DNA from: Candidatus Thalassarchaeum betae
GTDB taxonomy: Archaea; Thermoplasmatota; Poseidoniia; Poseidoniales; Thalassarchaeaceae
Length of the DNA: 64,000 nucleotides
Reading direction: 5' to 3'
Assembly: GCA_022447095.1 (NCBI GenBank)
Contig: JAKUUP010000002.1
Location: 1 to 64,000, forward strand
The translations under genes were made by a program, and so were the position numbers. Below are positions 23,129-32,003 of the stretch, piece by piece. The notes beneath the pieces are model-generated. The model saw nothing but the letters and a program-made list of their open reading frames with translations, searched no databases and was not told where the DNA came from. Numbering within the stretch: position 1 is the stretch's first letter; each line of letters opens with the position of its first letter.

Positions 23129-24379
23129 ATGGCCGCTTTCCCGATCGACGAGGTGCGCTCCAAGTTTCCGGGCTTGCAACGCATGGTCTACGGTCGTCAA
23201 GCCATCTTCTTCGACGGGCCCGGGGGCAGTCAGTCCCCTGATTCGGTCGGTGATGCCGTCAGGCACTACCTGTTGCACCAAAACGCCAACGTCGGCATGT
23301 CGTTCGCGACCTCCGTGGAAACGGATCGCCTGATAGATGATGCATTGCTGGCCTGCGCCGACTTCGTCGGCTGTGAGGATCACAGAGAGATAGTGTTCGG
23401 CCAGAATATGACCAGTCTCACCATACAACTGGCGAGCGCCCTGAGCAGGACTTGGAATCCAGGCGACGAAGTCGTAGTCACGCGACTCGATCACGATTCA
23501 AACGTGCGCCCGTGGATGCTGGCTGCAGAGTGGTCGGGCGCTACTCTTCGTCGAGTCGACATCGACCCGGATGACTGTACTCACAATCTATCTTCTCTTG
23601 AGGACTCGATCAACGAAAACACTGTCCTTGTCGCCGTCGGTGCTGCCTCAAACTTATCTGGCACCATCAACGACGTATCCGGGATCGTCGAGAAGGCCCA
23701 TGCCGTCGGTGCAGAGGTCTTCGTCGATGCGGTGCACTACGCGCCTCACTGTCTCATCGACGTTGAAGAGATGGGGTGCGATTACCTCGCCTGCTCTTCG
23801 TACAAGTTCTTCGGGACCCACCAAGGAGTCTTGTGGGGTCGCTCGGAAAGGCTCGCCGAGTTACCGGTGGCCAAACTCCGGGTCGCCACCGAGGAGATCC
23901 CATTCCGATGGATGACCGGGACTCAGAGTCATGAGGCGATGGCCGGCACCATCGCGGCTATCGAGCACATCGCATGGATAGGGCACTGCGTTTCGGATGG
24001 CGACTTGAGTCGGAGGGAGGCACTAGGATGCGCCTTCAAGGTAATCGAAGAGTACGAGCAGTCACTGTGTTGGAGGATGATCGACGGGCTGCAAGCCCTC
24101 GATGGGATCAGGATTTGGGGCATCACCGACTCTGAGCGCAAGACCGAAAGGGCGCCTACAGTCTCCTTCACCCATGACTCGATGAGTCCAAAACGGATTG
24201 CTGATGCACTGGCCGAACGCGGTATCTTTGTCTGGGAGGGGAACTTTTACGCCCTTGAGCTCACCGAGGCTCTCGGCCTTGAGCCAGAGGGAGTGCTGCG
24301 TGTAGGCGTGCTGCACTACAACACGATGGACGAGGTCGATAGTTTCCTCAACGAGTTGGCAGAAATACTCTCGAATTGA
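23129..24379 (+). CDS. Cysteine desulfurase-like class V aminotransferase
   Basis: This ~416-residue PLP enzyme resembles the cysteine-desulfurase-like subgroup TIGR01976: FFDGPGGSQSPDSVGDAV near the start, TRLDHDSNVRPWM, VDAVHYAPHCLIDVEEMGCDYLACSSYKFFGTHQG with the PLP lysine, and WMTGTQSHEAMAG. I chose ATG 23129 because GAGGTG precedes it; ATG 23117 overlaps the upstream stop and is possible. No desulfurase active-site Cys in an RxGxxC context is apparent, so sulfur mobilisation is uncertain. The natural substrate of the subgroup is unknown to me. Confidence 0.88.
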   Translation: MAAFPIDEVRSKFPGLQRMVYGRQAIFFDGPGGSQSPDSVGDAVRHYLLHQNANVGMSFATSVETDRLIDDALLACADFVGCEDHREIVFGQNMTSLTIQLASALSRTWNPGDEVVVTRLDHDSNVRPWMLAAEWSGATLRRVDIDPDDCTHNLSSLEDSINENTVLVAVGAASNLSGTINDVSGIVEKAHAVGAEVFVDAVHYAPHCLIDVEEMGCDYLACSSYKFFGTHQGVLWGRSERLAELPVAKLRVATEEIPFRWMTGTQSHEAMAGTIAAIEHIAWIGHCVSDGDLSRREALGCAFKVIEEYEQSLCWRMIDGLQALDGIRIWGITDSERKTERAPTVSFTHDSMSPKRIADALAERGIFVWEGNFYALELTEALGLEPEGVLRVGVLHYNTMDEVDSFLNELAEILSN

Positions 24380-24383
24380 GGGT

Positions 24384-25934
24384 TCACTCGACCCAGCAGT
24401 ACTCGCGCTGCCCCTCGAGTTGCCCATCGCCGCCGATAGCGACGAGGGCAAACTCGTCGCTGGGCTTGACGACCGAGCGCTTGCGAGAGCCGCGGTGTAG
24501 TGCCTCGTAAATCGTCTTGTTAATCGGATGGCGGGATGAGAGGCGTTCGAAGAGGTGGAATCGCGAGGCGATTTCGCGCCATTGCGGCTGTACCTCGCCT
24601 TCGAAGACCTTTGCCTTGGCGCCTGAACCATATCCACACAATCCGAGTTTCTCGCCGGTCATGTCCACGTTCTCGATGTAATCGGACTCCATCGAAGACA
24701 TCAGCGCGAGGAAAATGGAGCCAGTGTATTGGTTGCCGATGAGGCTGGAAGCCCTTGTGGTCTTCTCGATACGCTCGTCGACAAACTGCTTGAATTCGGC
24801 AGTCTTGGATATCAGACGGCGGTATGAATCGTTTGCCTTCTCGAACTCCTCGAGCCCATCGGGAGTGTCTGGGAAGTTCTCCGAAAACGGCTCGGGGCCG
24901 ATCTCCGACACGATTCCTTCCCACATCGGCAGGTGCCGGCGGTCGTGGCGGAAGACATCGGGAAACATCCTCTTGCCCTGAAATGCATAAGGTAGGTGGA
25001 CGATGATTCGGCTCCACTGTTCAGTGAGTATCTCATCGGACTCGGGGTCATACCTGCCTTCGCGGATAGCCTTGATACGGAAGTTGATGAAAGCCTGCTT
25101 GACCGACTCTGAGTAACAGCGGTTCGAGTACTGACCGTCGAAAACAGGGGTGTCCTTGTGTATCTGAAGCGTCGGGTTCTCAAACATCACATCGTCCTTC
25201 TTCGATGATCTAGGCAGATGCTGGAGGATACGCTCAGCCAGTCCCTCCTTGACCTTCTCGCCGCTCTCTCTGGCGAGGTCGAGCACATTCTCGACGATGG
25301 TCCTAGTATCAACCTCACGCCGAGGCTTGAAGAAGTCGTGCACCGGCATCGTCGAGACGCCCCAGATATCTGGTATCTCCAGCAGCCGTGGGTTGTGGCG
25401 AATCAAGATGGCGCCGCCACCAGCGCCTTGCGTGTACTCACCGGAGGAGCCGATGTCGTACTTGGCGTTGTCAGCGAAGACGACAATTCCGACTCGGTCC
25501 TTGTCCTCGCCGCCACGGGCGACCCAGTCGAGTGTGTTGTGCATGGCATCGACAGCGCCAATGCAAGCGAATGTCAGGTCGACAACGTCGCAGTTGCGGA
25601 AGCAGTCCTTGCCATGAGCCGGGGTGTATCGCTGCTCAAGCATGTCCATGATGTAAGTGGCTGTGGGCTTTGAGCCATCGAGAGCCGACTCTGTACCGAG
25701 GTAGATTCTCCCAATTGTGGTTGGGTCCATGCCGTTGCGGTCGATGAGTCTACGAACGGCGTTGGCCCCCATCGTGGCGGTATCCTCGTGGACGTCCGGA
25801 ATCGCCATGGCGGCGAGTCCGAGGCCCCGATTCAATTTGCCAAAATCGGCACCTCGCAGTTTGGCGAAGTCCTCCATGTCGAAGTACAGCCGGGGAAAAT
25901 GAATCGCGACGTCATCGATGCCTACTGAAACCAT
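24384..25934 (-). CDS. Hydroxymethylglutaryl-CoA synthase
   Basis: This enzyme condenses acetoacetyl-CoA and acetyl-CoA in the mevalonate pathway for archaeal isoprenoid lipids. The catalytic Cys lies in DLTFACIGAVDAM (~residue 120), the general-base Glu region and TATYIMDMLEQ are present, and the late NQYTGSIFLALMSSM...GLCGYGSGAKAKVFEG motif is conserved. At 516 residues it is much longer than the ~350-residue HMG-CoA synthases of most archaea and closer in size and motifs to bacterial/eukaryotic MvaS. It is convergent with the preceding aminotransferase gene with 4 bases between. Confidence 0.93.
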   Translation of the reverse strand: MVSVGIDDVAIHFPRLYFDMEDFAKLRGADFGKLNRGLGLAAMAIPDVHEDTATMGANAVRRLIDRNGMDPTTIGRIYLGTESALDGSKPTATYIMDMLEQRYTPAHGKDCFRNCDVVDLTFACIGAVDAMHNTLDWVARGGEDKDRVGIVVFADNAKYDIGSSGEYTQGAGGGAILIRHNPRLLEIPDIWGVSTMPVHDFFKPRREVDTRTIVENVLDLARESGEKVKEGLAERILQHLPRSSKKDDVMFENPTLQIHKDTPVFDGQYSNRCYSESVKQAFINFRIKAIREGRYDPESDEILTEQWSRIIVHLPYAFQGKRMFPDVFRHDRRHLPMWEGIVSEIGPEPFSENFPDTPDGLEEFEKANDSYRRLISKTAEFKQFVDERIEKTTRASSLIGNQYTGSIFLALMSSMESDYIENVDMTGEKLGLCGYGSGAKAKVFEGEVQPQWREIASRFHLFERLSSRHPINKTIYEALHRGSRKRSVVKPSDEFALVAIGGDGQLEGQREYCWVE

Positions 25935-25997
25935 ACGCCCACCTTTGGTCCGGCCCGGTAGAGTACAGGTTATGAGGCCTCGCCCTGCATATCCGAT

Positions 25998-26019
25998 GGA
26001 AAAAACAATCCAAAACGAT
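25998..26019 (-). terminator. Poly-T termination signal after tyrS
   Basis: Directly after the tyrS stop codon the minus strand reads ATCGTTTTGGATTGTTTTTTCC, two T tracts (4 and 6) with no strong hairpin. T-rich tracts of this kind terminate archaeal RNA polymerase. The element separates tyrS from the HMG-CoA synthase gene downstream on the same strand. It is one of the most AT-rich spots in the window. Confidence 0.5.
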
Positions 26020-27138
26020 TTACTGAGAGCCGGTTAGCCGGTTCATTGCATTAAGTAATTCAGATTTGTCAGCGAAATGTTCCGAAATCGGGGCCAAGGC
26101 CTCTACGAGGCCTTCTGCCACAGCCATTTTCGCATCGAGAGGATGTACCGTCCCATTTGCAACAGCTTCGATGAAAGACTGCAAATCAACCCAAGTCGAA
26201 GGTTCGCCGTACTCAGGCTTTGGAATGACTTGGATCGAGCCGCTGTTCGGGAGTACGATGTGCTGGGCTATCTCGAACACCGGGGAGTCGTCGCTGCCCA
26301 CCTCAAGGAATGCCTTGCCAATCTTCGCGCGCACCGTATCGGGTGAATCATCTAGGAGGATGGCATTGCCGGGTTCAGACTTCGACATCTTGTGGTCGAA
26401 GGAGTCCATCCTCCCTCCAGGGCCTTTGAGCCCCGATATCATAGGAGTGTGAATGCAAGTGGCCTTGGTCCAGCCGTACCTGTCTGCGACGTCTCGCATG
26501 TACATATGCGCCTTGCGCTGGTCCATGCCGCCGAATGCAATATCGACTCCAAGCTCGAAGATATCGGCGGCCTGTAGAGCCGGGTAGTAGAAGGCGGCAA
26601 GGTCGTGGTCAGAAGAGTCCTCGTCGCGGCCCATGATGCTGAACGTCCTGCGCACCCTAGCGAGGCTCATGTTCTTCGAGCAACGCAGGACCCTCTCCCA
26701 GTACTTGCCGGAGTCCATCAACTCGGATGCACTGAGGAACCTCAACTGACCCGATCCTTCGCCCTCCTCCAGATTACCAAGCAGGGCTCGGAAGACCTCT
26801 GTCATGTACTCGCCCGCGAGTGTGATCTTGCCCATGTCGCGGTCGAACTTGTCGTTGACCCATGCGTGCCAGTCTGCGAGTAGGATGATGACATTGACGC
26901 CTTCATTAAGCATGTTGCGAATGGTGTCGGCAAGGAGAATGTATGCTAGATGCGCCTTGCCGCTCGGCTCGAGTCCGATGTAGGCGACAAGCTGGCCGTC
27001 ACCCGAGTGTGTAGGGCCTCCTGCCATCACTGAAGCCACATGTTCCACACCTACGACTTCAGCGCAGCCTGAGAACATCCTCTCAATGCATGCACGGCCC
27101 TCCTCGTCGAGCGACGAGAGGGTTTCGTCTTGGCTCAT
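26020..27138 (-). CDS. tyrS: Tyrosyl-tRNA synthetase (archaeal type)
   Basis: A class I synthetase of 372 residues that charges tRNA-Tyr. The HIGH-like motif is in GLEPSGKAHLAYILLADTI, with NVIILLADWHAWVNDKF following, the Tyr-binding region is in FGGMDQRKAHMYMRD, and the KMSKS loop is in FDHKMSKSEPGNAILLDD. Size and motifs match archaeal/eukaryotic TyrRS. A small unknown gene is encoded 8 bases upstream on the same strand. Confidence 0.95.
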   Translation of the reverse strand: MSQDETLSSLDEEGRACIERMFSGCAEVVGVEHVASVMAGGPTHSGDGQLVAYIGLEPSGKAHLAYILLADTIRNMLNEGVNVIILLADWHAWVNDKFDRDMGKITLAGEYMTEVFRALLGNLEEGEGSGQLRFLSASELMDSGKYWERVLRCSKNMSLARVRRTFSIMGRDEDSSDHDLAAFYYPALQAADIFELGVDIAFGGMDQRKAHMYMRDVADRYGWTKATCIHTPMISGLKGPGGRMDSFDHKMSKSEPGNAILLDDSPDTVRAKIGKAFLEVGSDDSPVFEIAQHIVLPNSGSIQVIPKPEYGEPSTWVDLQSFIEAVANGTVHPLDAKMAVAEGLVEALAPISEHFADKSELLNAMNRLTGSQ

Positions 27139-27146
27139 GCTTCACC

Positions 27147-27662
27147 TCATTCGAGTGATTTCGACAGTTTCTCCGCGCGTCCTGCAGCTCTGGTATTGTC
27201 ACCTTGTTCCAGCGCGGCCTCGATTTCCTCAATCATAGACTCTGCCTGCGCACGCACCTCGTCGGGCAGGTTTTCGGACATTCTCATGAAATGTCGTGCC
27301 CCGGATATTGCTGACTGGGCTTTGCTCGCCTTCTTGGCCCATTCCTTGGCCTTGTTGCCTCTCTGCTTGGAGTCGTATCCGGTGGCCTCGTCGAGGAAGG
27401 TCGTCCACCTCCTACGGGCATCCATGGCTGCCTTCATCGCTTCCGGATCTTCGAAATTCGGAGGCACGTTTGTCACCTCTGCCACCAGCGCACCCTGCTC
27501 GTTGTAACTTGCCGCTATCGATGTCATAATACCATGAGAGGCACTGAACGAGTTGCTCTCTGTGCCCTCGACATTCTCGAAGTGCCTGCGTGCTAGGGCG
27601 GCCAGTCCGCCATCTGCAGTGACCTGCTTTACCAGTCCGCGCTTGACATCGAATCTTTCCAT
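27147..27662 (-). CDS. Conserved hypothetical protein (DUF5611-like?)
   Basis: The 171-residue soluble protein has an N-terminal alpha/beta part beginning MERFDVKRGLVKQVTADGGLAALARRHF and an alpha-helical, Ala/Lys/Glu-rich C-terminal half (about 90-171) likely to form a helical hairpin or coiled coil. The opening resembles the small archaeal family DUF5611 as I remember it, with low certainty. It sits immediately upstream of tyrS and is probably co-transcribed with it. No catalytic motif is visible. Confidence 0.75.
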   Translation of the reverse strand: MERFDVKRGLVKQVTADGGLAALARRHFENVEGTESNSFSASHGIMTSIAASYNEQGALVAEVTNVPPNFEDPEAMKAAMDARRRWTTFLDEATGYDSKQRGNKAKEWAKKASKAQSAISGARHFMRMSENLPDEVRAQAESMIEEIEAALEQGDNTRAAGRAEKLSKSLE

Positions 27663-27762
27663 GTCCGGGCGCTGGCTGGGACCTTCTTGAATGCTGTTGC
27701 GAGTCAGGCTGCGTCGGGGTGTGTGTCGAACGGGCTAAACCGGCATCACCTGTCGGGCGGGC

Positions 27763-28980
27763 ATGCGGCGAAGGGTCGCCAGTACATTGGCTGTGGCCTG
27801 CGTCTTGCTGATGATAGCCCCAGCAGCGAGCGCCGGTTCGGCCGTGAACATGTATGATGTAGTCAGCCTGTCGGAGGAGGATCTGGGATTGAATGGGGCG
27901 GCGCTCGACCCTGTCGGCGAATGGGCCATCGTATTCGGTGCGGATGCGTATCTGGAACTCGTCAGCACTACGGATCCAGAGACTCGGATAGAACTGCTAG
28001 GGAGCAGCGAGGTGGATTTGAATGATGGTGACTTTCACCCAGGAGGTCAGACGGCATTCATCGTCGGCAATGAAGGGCAGGTACTCAGGTACGCCCGGGC
28101 GGACCATTCGATCACCAACGCTGGCGGTCAGGTCGAGTTCGGCCAGACGAAGTTGACTGCGGTCGCATGGAACACCGGAGGTTCCTGGGCCTATGTCGGA
28201 GGAGAGGACGGCTGGCTCTGGAGAATGAGGGCGGCTGAAGACGGGGGTGCTGAGGTGTATCCGATTCTGGGACGAGGAGGCAGTGACATCTCAAGCATTG
28301 ACTGCCATCCCTCGCTGGTGCTCTGCGTTGTTTCTAGCACATTAGATGGAATCGGAGTCATCGACCGGGATCACTCTCTGTATTGGATTGGCGGAACGTA
28401 TTACCCGTGGTCTGATGTCCAGTGTCCGACAGGGGATCGTGATGAGTGCGTAGCAGTCTCGAGCGATCGTAACATCGCCACGATCTCCCTTGATGGTGAG
28501 CAGCCCTCGACCTCGGGAGTGGAAATCGTTCAACTCAGCGGTTCCGAGGGTTACTTCACGGGGCTGTCGCACCAGCACGGAGATCGCTCGCTCATCATCG
28601 TGACTCCCTTCAGCCTGATAGAGCACGATCTCAGCCTGAGCGCGTCGTTCCCATGGCTAGAGTATCGTGATGCCGTCGACTTCAACGCATCGATTGCAGG
28701 CGAGAGGATAGTGTCATCATGGAGCACGGACAGGGACAGTGGCTGGATCCTCACGGATAGGGGTTCGCTGGTGCAGTACCATCCGCCGCTTTCGAACTCG
28801 GTCGGAGGAATCCTAGGGGCTTGGATCCTGTTTGCTATTCCCCTCGCCACCCTCTTAGTGATACTCAGCCTCATGTTTGGCCTGTTTCCTAGTCTCAGGC
28901 AGTGGTTTACTCTTCGATTCGGTAGCGCCGAGGAGAAGCGCGATGCTCAAAGAGCGGCTCGCAGAAAGAAGGGGGGCTAG
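27763..28980 (+). CDS. Exported beta-propeller protein with C-terminal membrane anchor
   Basis: The 405-residue protein has a signal peptide (residues ~1-25, ending ASAG) and about 300 residues of WD40/YVTN-like propeller blades (for example GEWAIVFGADAYLELVSTTD, GGQTAFIVGNEGQVLRYA, GGSWAYVGGEDGWLWRM). A membrane helix follows (~350-375), with a short basic cytoplasmic tail (EEKRDAQRAARRKKGG). It probably displays a propeller on the outer face for binding. It precedes glutaryl-CoA dehydrogenase by 69 bases. No enzyme signature is visible. Confidence 0.8.
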   Translation: MRRRVASTLAVACVLLMIAPAASAGSAVNMYDVVSLSEEDLGLNGAALDPVGEWAIVFGADAYLELVSTTDPETRIELLGSSEVDLNDGDFHPGGQTAFIVGNEGQVLRYARADHSITNAGGQVEFGQTKLTAVAWNTGGSWAYVGGEDGWLWRMRAAEDGGAEVYPILGRGGSDISSIDCHPSLVLCVVSSTLDGIGVIDRDHSLYWIGGTYYPWSDVQCPTGDRDECVAVSSDRNIATISLDGEQPSTSGVEIVQLSGSEGYFTGLSHQHGDRSLIIVTPFSLIEHDLSLSASFPWLEYRDAVDFNASIAGERIVSSWSTDRDSGWILTDRGSLVQYHPPLSNSVGGILGAWILFAIPLATLLVILSLMFGLFPSLRQWFTLRFGSAEEKRDAQRAARRKKGG

Positions 28981-29049
28981 CGAAATCCGGCCCTCCGGGT
29001 CGTGAAGCAACGTTCATGTGGGCCACACTGTCGGGACCGATTGAGAGAG

Positions 29050-30222
29050 ATGGCGTACGAGGCATTGGACTTCTACGATGTCGATTCACTGCTGACCGAC
29101 GAGGAGCGGATGATTCGCGACGCCGTCCGGGACTGGGTCGACGAGAACGTCATACCAAACATCGAGAAGGCCTGCAGAGACGGGGTATTCCCCGACCAGT
29201 GGCGCGTCGATCTGGGTGAGATGGGCGTGCTAGGGGCTCCTCTCAAAGGCTACGGCTGCCCCGGGCTGTCATACATCGCATACGGCCTAATCTGCCAAGA
29301 GCTCGAGCGAGGCGACAGCGGTGTGCGCTCGTTCGCCAGCGTGCAGGGCTCACTCGCCATGTACCCGATATGGGACTTCGGCAGCGAGGAGCAGAAGAAC
29401 CGCTACCTGCCCAAGATGCACGCTGGTGAGTGGATCGGCTGCTTCGGCCTCACGGAGCCAGACTACGGCTCCAATCCCGGCGACATGATTACTCGGGCCG
29501 AGGATAAGGGAGACCATTACTTGCTCAACGGCGCGAAGATGTGGATCACCAACGGCACCATAGCTGATTTGGCCATCGTCTGGGCGAAACTCGACGGTGT
29601 CATCCGCGGTTTCATTGTCGAGAAGGAAGACCCTGGCTTCACCGCACCAGAGATGACGGGGAAGCACTCTCTCAAGGCCAGCGTGACCAGCGAGTTGGTC
29701 TTCCAAGACTGCAAGATACCAAAGGACAGGATCCTGCCCGGCGTGGAGGGGCTGAAGGGGCCGTTCAGCTGCCTCAACAACGCACGCTATGGAATCTCTT
29801 GGGGAGCAGTGGGAGCGGCCCAGTCCTGCTTCAGCTCGGCTAGGGAGTACGCACTCAGCCGAATCCAGTTCGACCATCCGATAGCTTCCTACCAACTGGT
29901 ACAAAACAAGCTCTCTTGGATGCTGCGGGAGATAACCAAGGGCCAGCTTCTCGCATTCCATCTCGGCAAGAAGAAGGATGACGGGACCTGGACGCCCGAG
30001 CAGATATCCTTGGCCAAGATGAACAACGTCGATATGGCACTGGAGATCGCTAGAATGGCGCGCGATATACACGGGGCCAATGGAATACTCGACGAGTACC
30101 CGATAATGCGGCACATGGCGAATCTGGAGTCGGTCAAGACCTACGAGGGCACTCACGATATCCACAATCTCATCATCGGACGCCACATCACCGGGATTCA
30201 GGCCTTCACGCGAGAGTCTTAA
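29050..30222 (+). CDS. gcdH: Glutaryl-CoA dehydrogenase-like acyl-CoA dehydrogenase
   Basis: I chose ATG 29050 (MAYEALDFYDVDSLLTDEERMIRD), because the track start at 29002 adds 16 residues that do not fit the family (390 residues). It has CFGLTEPDYGSNPGDM, MWITNGTIADLAIVWAK, LNNARYGISWGAVGAA and the C-terminal TYEGTHDIHNLIIGRHITG with the catalytic Glu. That pattern is typical of glutaryl-CoA dehydrogenase, which oxidatively decarboxylates glutaryl-CoA from lysine and tryptophan breakdown. Its electron acceptor ETF is encoded right downstream. Confidence 0.92.
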   Translation: MAYEALDFYDVDSLLTDEERMIRDAVRDWVDENVIPNIEKACRDGVFPDQWRVDLGEMGVLGAPLKGYGCPGLSYIAYGLICQELERGDSGVRSFASVQGSLAMYPIWDFGSEEQKNRYLPKMHAGEWIGCFGLTEPDYGSNPGDMITRAEDKGDHYLLNGAKMWITNGTIADLAIVWAKLDGVIRGFIVEKEDPGFTAPEMTGKHSLKASVTSELVFQDCKIPKDRILPGVEGLKGPFSCLNNARYGISWGAVGAAQSCFSSAREYALSRIQFDHPIASYQLVQNKLSWMLREITKGQLLAFHLGKKKDDGTWTPEQISLAKMNNVDMALEIARMARDIHGANGILDEYPIMRHMANLESVKTYEGTHDIHNLIIGRHITGIQAFTRES

Positions 30223-30230
30223 GTCTCGAT

Positions 30231-30248
30231 TGGGCTCTATAGAGCCCA
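30231..30248. repeat. Perfect 18-bp palindrome between gcdH and etfB
   Basis: TGGGCTCTATAGAGCCCA is a perfect palindrome starting 9 bases after the gcdH stop codon and ending 57 bases before the etfB start. A second small hairpin, CTTCGG-TCG-CCGAAG, lies at 30278-30292. The first could be a terminator-like hairpin, an RNA processing site or a binding site for a dimeric regulator. No T tract follows it, so simple intrinsic termination is less likely. Confidence 0.55.
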
Positions 30249-30305
30249 TTTCGCCTTCCCAATCTTCTTAGATGGGTCTTCGGTCGCCGAAGCGCCGGTG
30301 CTCAC

Positions 30306-31067
30306 ATGGGGATCGCAGTACTACTCAAGCAGGTTCCGGACACCACTGCCAAGATCACCGTCTCAGGTGGCAGAGTCGATGAGGCTGCAGTCAGTAAGTG
30401 GTCGTTCAGCCCGTATGATGAATACGCCCTAGAATCTGCCCTCCAGATCAAGGAGGCCGGTGGTGGTGACCTGATCGCAGTGACCTGCGGTCCGGCACGC
30501 GCTGCGAAGATGCTCACAGACGCGGCAGCCGTCGGGGCCGATGCATTGGTCCACATCATCGTGGACGACCTCAGCGCACTCGACACCACGCAGGTACAGG
30601 CGATACTGGCCGCGGCCGTCAAGCACATCGGTGCCGATGTCGTGTTCTGCGGCAAGCAGGCAGCAGACACCAACGCCGGCTCAACCGGCCCCGGTGTCGC
30701 TCATCTTCTAGATGCATCGTGTGTCACCATGGTCTCCGAAGTTTCAGCGGACGGAGACTCCTTCACCGCGATGCGCGCCAGTGCTGGCGGCAACGAGATG
30801 GTCGGTGTATCCGGCCCGTGCGTGTTCGCCTTCGACAAGGGTACCACAGAACTACGTCGGCCTAACGTACGAGGCATTATGATGGCCAAGAAGAAGATCA
30901 TCGAGACGATGACCCCGGCCGACCTCGGTGTCGACACAGGCGACTCCTCCGTTTCCATTGATGCACACTCGCCGCCTCCAGAAAAACCCCCAGGACAGAA
31001 GTTTGAGGGGGCTGAGTCTGTCGCGACCGTGGTCGGCAAACTGCGCGACGAGGCGAATGTGATCTGA
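30306..31067 (+). CDS. etfB: Electron transfer flavoprotein beta subunit
   Basis: The 253-residue protein has the EtfB adenine-nucleotide-binding fold: LLKQVPDTTAKITV at the start, SPYDEYALESALQIKE, VFCGKQAADTNAGSTGPGVAHLL (AMP/FAD site, ~residues 115-140), and RRPNVRGIMMAKKKIIE near the end. With EtfA it carries electrons from the acyl-CoA dehydrogenases of this region to a quinone oxidoreductase. etfA follows 9 bases later, so the two form one operon. Confidence 0.96.
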   Translation: MGIAVLLKQVPDTTAKITVSGGRVDEAAVSKWSFSPYDEYALESALQIKEAGGGDLIAVTCGPARAAKMLTDAAAVGADALVHIIVDDLSALDTTQVQAILAAAVKHIGADVVFCGKQAADTNAGSTGPGVAHLLDASCVTMVSEVSADGDSFTAMRASAGGNEMVGVSGPCVFAFDKGTTELRRPNVRGIMMAKKKIIETMTPADLGVDTGDSSVSIDAHSPPPEKPPGQKFEGAESVATVVGKLRDEANVI

Positions 31068-31076
31068 GGTTAGAGC

Positions 31077-32003
31077 ATGGATGTCACAGTGATAGCAGAG
31101 GCTTCCGAGGGCGGGCTGCACCCCGTCACCGCACAACTGGTAGGTGCTGCGTCTTCCATCGGAGGGAGCTCGACAGTGCTGTGCGCCGGAGGTGTGGGTG
31201 CTACCGAGGCAGCTTCCATCACCGGTGTGGCCAAGGTAATCTCAATTCAGGGTGATTGCTTCGGTTCATTCGATGGCGGGGCTTGGGCGGAGGCTCTGAA
31301 CTCGGTGGCGCATGGTGATGTCATCATGGCGGCTGCTACGGCCTCGGGGCGCGAGATAGCGGCGACGATGGCCGCGATGCGCGGAATACCGATTGTGCAG
31401 GACGCAACGGCTCTGGAGGTGGCTTCAGGAATCTCGATCACACGGCCAATATACTCAGGCAAGGCAATCGAAACCTCGACAGTCCAGTGGCCTTGCGCGA
31501 TCACACTGCGAGCCAATGCCTTCGATGCAGCTGGAGGCGGGGGTAACGCGGATGTCAGCACGGTCAACCAGAGCGCTGATGTCGCCGTCGCAGTCAAGGA
31601 AGCCATCGCCAAGGCTAGCGAGAGTTTGGATGTGGCCGAGGCCGACATCATCATCTCCGGCGGGAGAGGCATGGGCGATCCGGCCAACTTCTCGCACCTC
31701 AACGAGGTCGCTGACATGATCGGGGCTGCGGTCGGAGCTAGCAGAGCCGCTGTGGACACTTGGGACGAGATACCCCACAGCATGCAGGTCGGTCAGACCG
31801 GTAAGACGGTTACCCCCCGCCTCTACATCGCGGTCGGAATCAGCGGCGCCATCCAGCATCTGGCTGGGATGAGAACAAGCAAGTACATCGTGGCCATCAA
31901 CAAGGACCCTGATGCACCGATCTTCGGCGTCGCTGACTATGGAATAGTCGCCACTTGGGAGGAAGCTATCCCTGCCCTCAAAGACGAACTAGGCAAACTG
32001 TGA
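31077..32003 (+). CDS. etfA: Electron transfer flavoprotein alpha subunit
   Basis: The 308-residue partner of EtfB. The C-terminal FAD domain has the family signature: [34 protein letters not shown], then [27 protein letters not shown], and [19 protein letters not shown]. It binds FAD and passes electrons on to ETF-quinone oxidoreductase, which is not encoded in the window. The convergent propeller/PKD gene begins right after its stop. Confidence 0.97.
   Translation: MDVTVIAEASEGGLHPVTAQLVGAASSIGGSSTVLCAGGVGATEAASITGVAKVISIQGDCFGSFDGGAWAEALNSVAHGDVIMAAATASGREIAATMAAMRGIPIVQDATALEVASGISITRPIYSGKAIETSTVQWPCAITLRANAFDAAGGGGNADVSTVNQSADVAVAVKEAIAKASESLDVAEADIIISGGRGMGDPANFSHLNEVADMIGAAVGASRAAVDTWDEIPHSMQVGQTGKTVTPRLYIAVGISGAIQHLAGMRTSKYIVAINKDPDAPIFGVADYGIVATWEEAIPALKDELGKL

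Noticed and set aside
29350-30249. 299-residue minus-strand ORF opposite glutaryl-CoA dehydrogenase
   Set aside because: It is in exact codon register with the sense gene; long antisense ORFs arise there because TTA, CTA and TCA codons are rare in this GC-rich sense strand. No start-site context or homology is visible.
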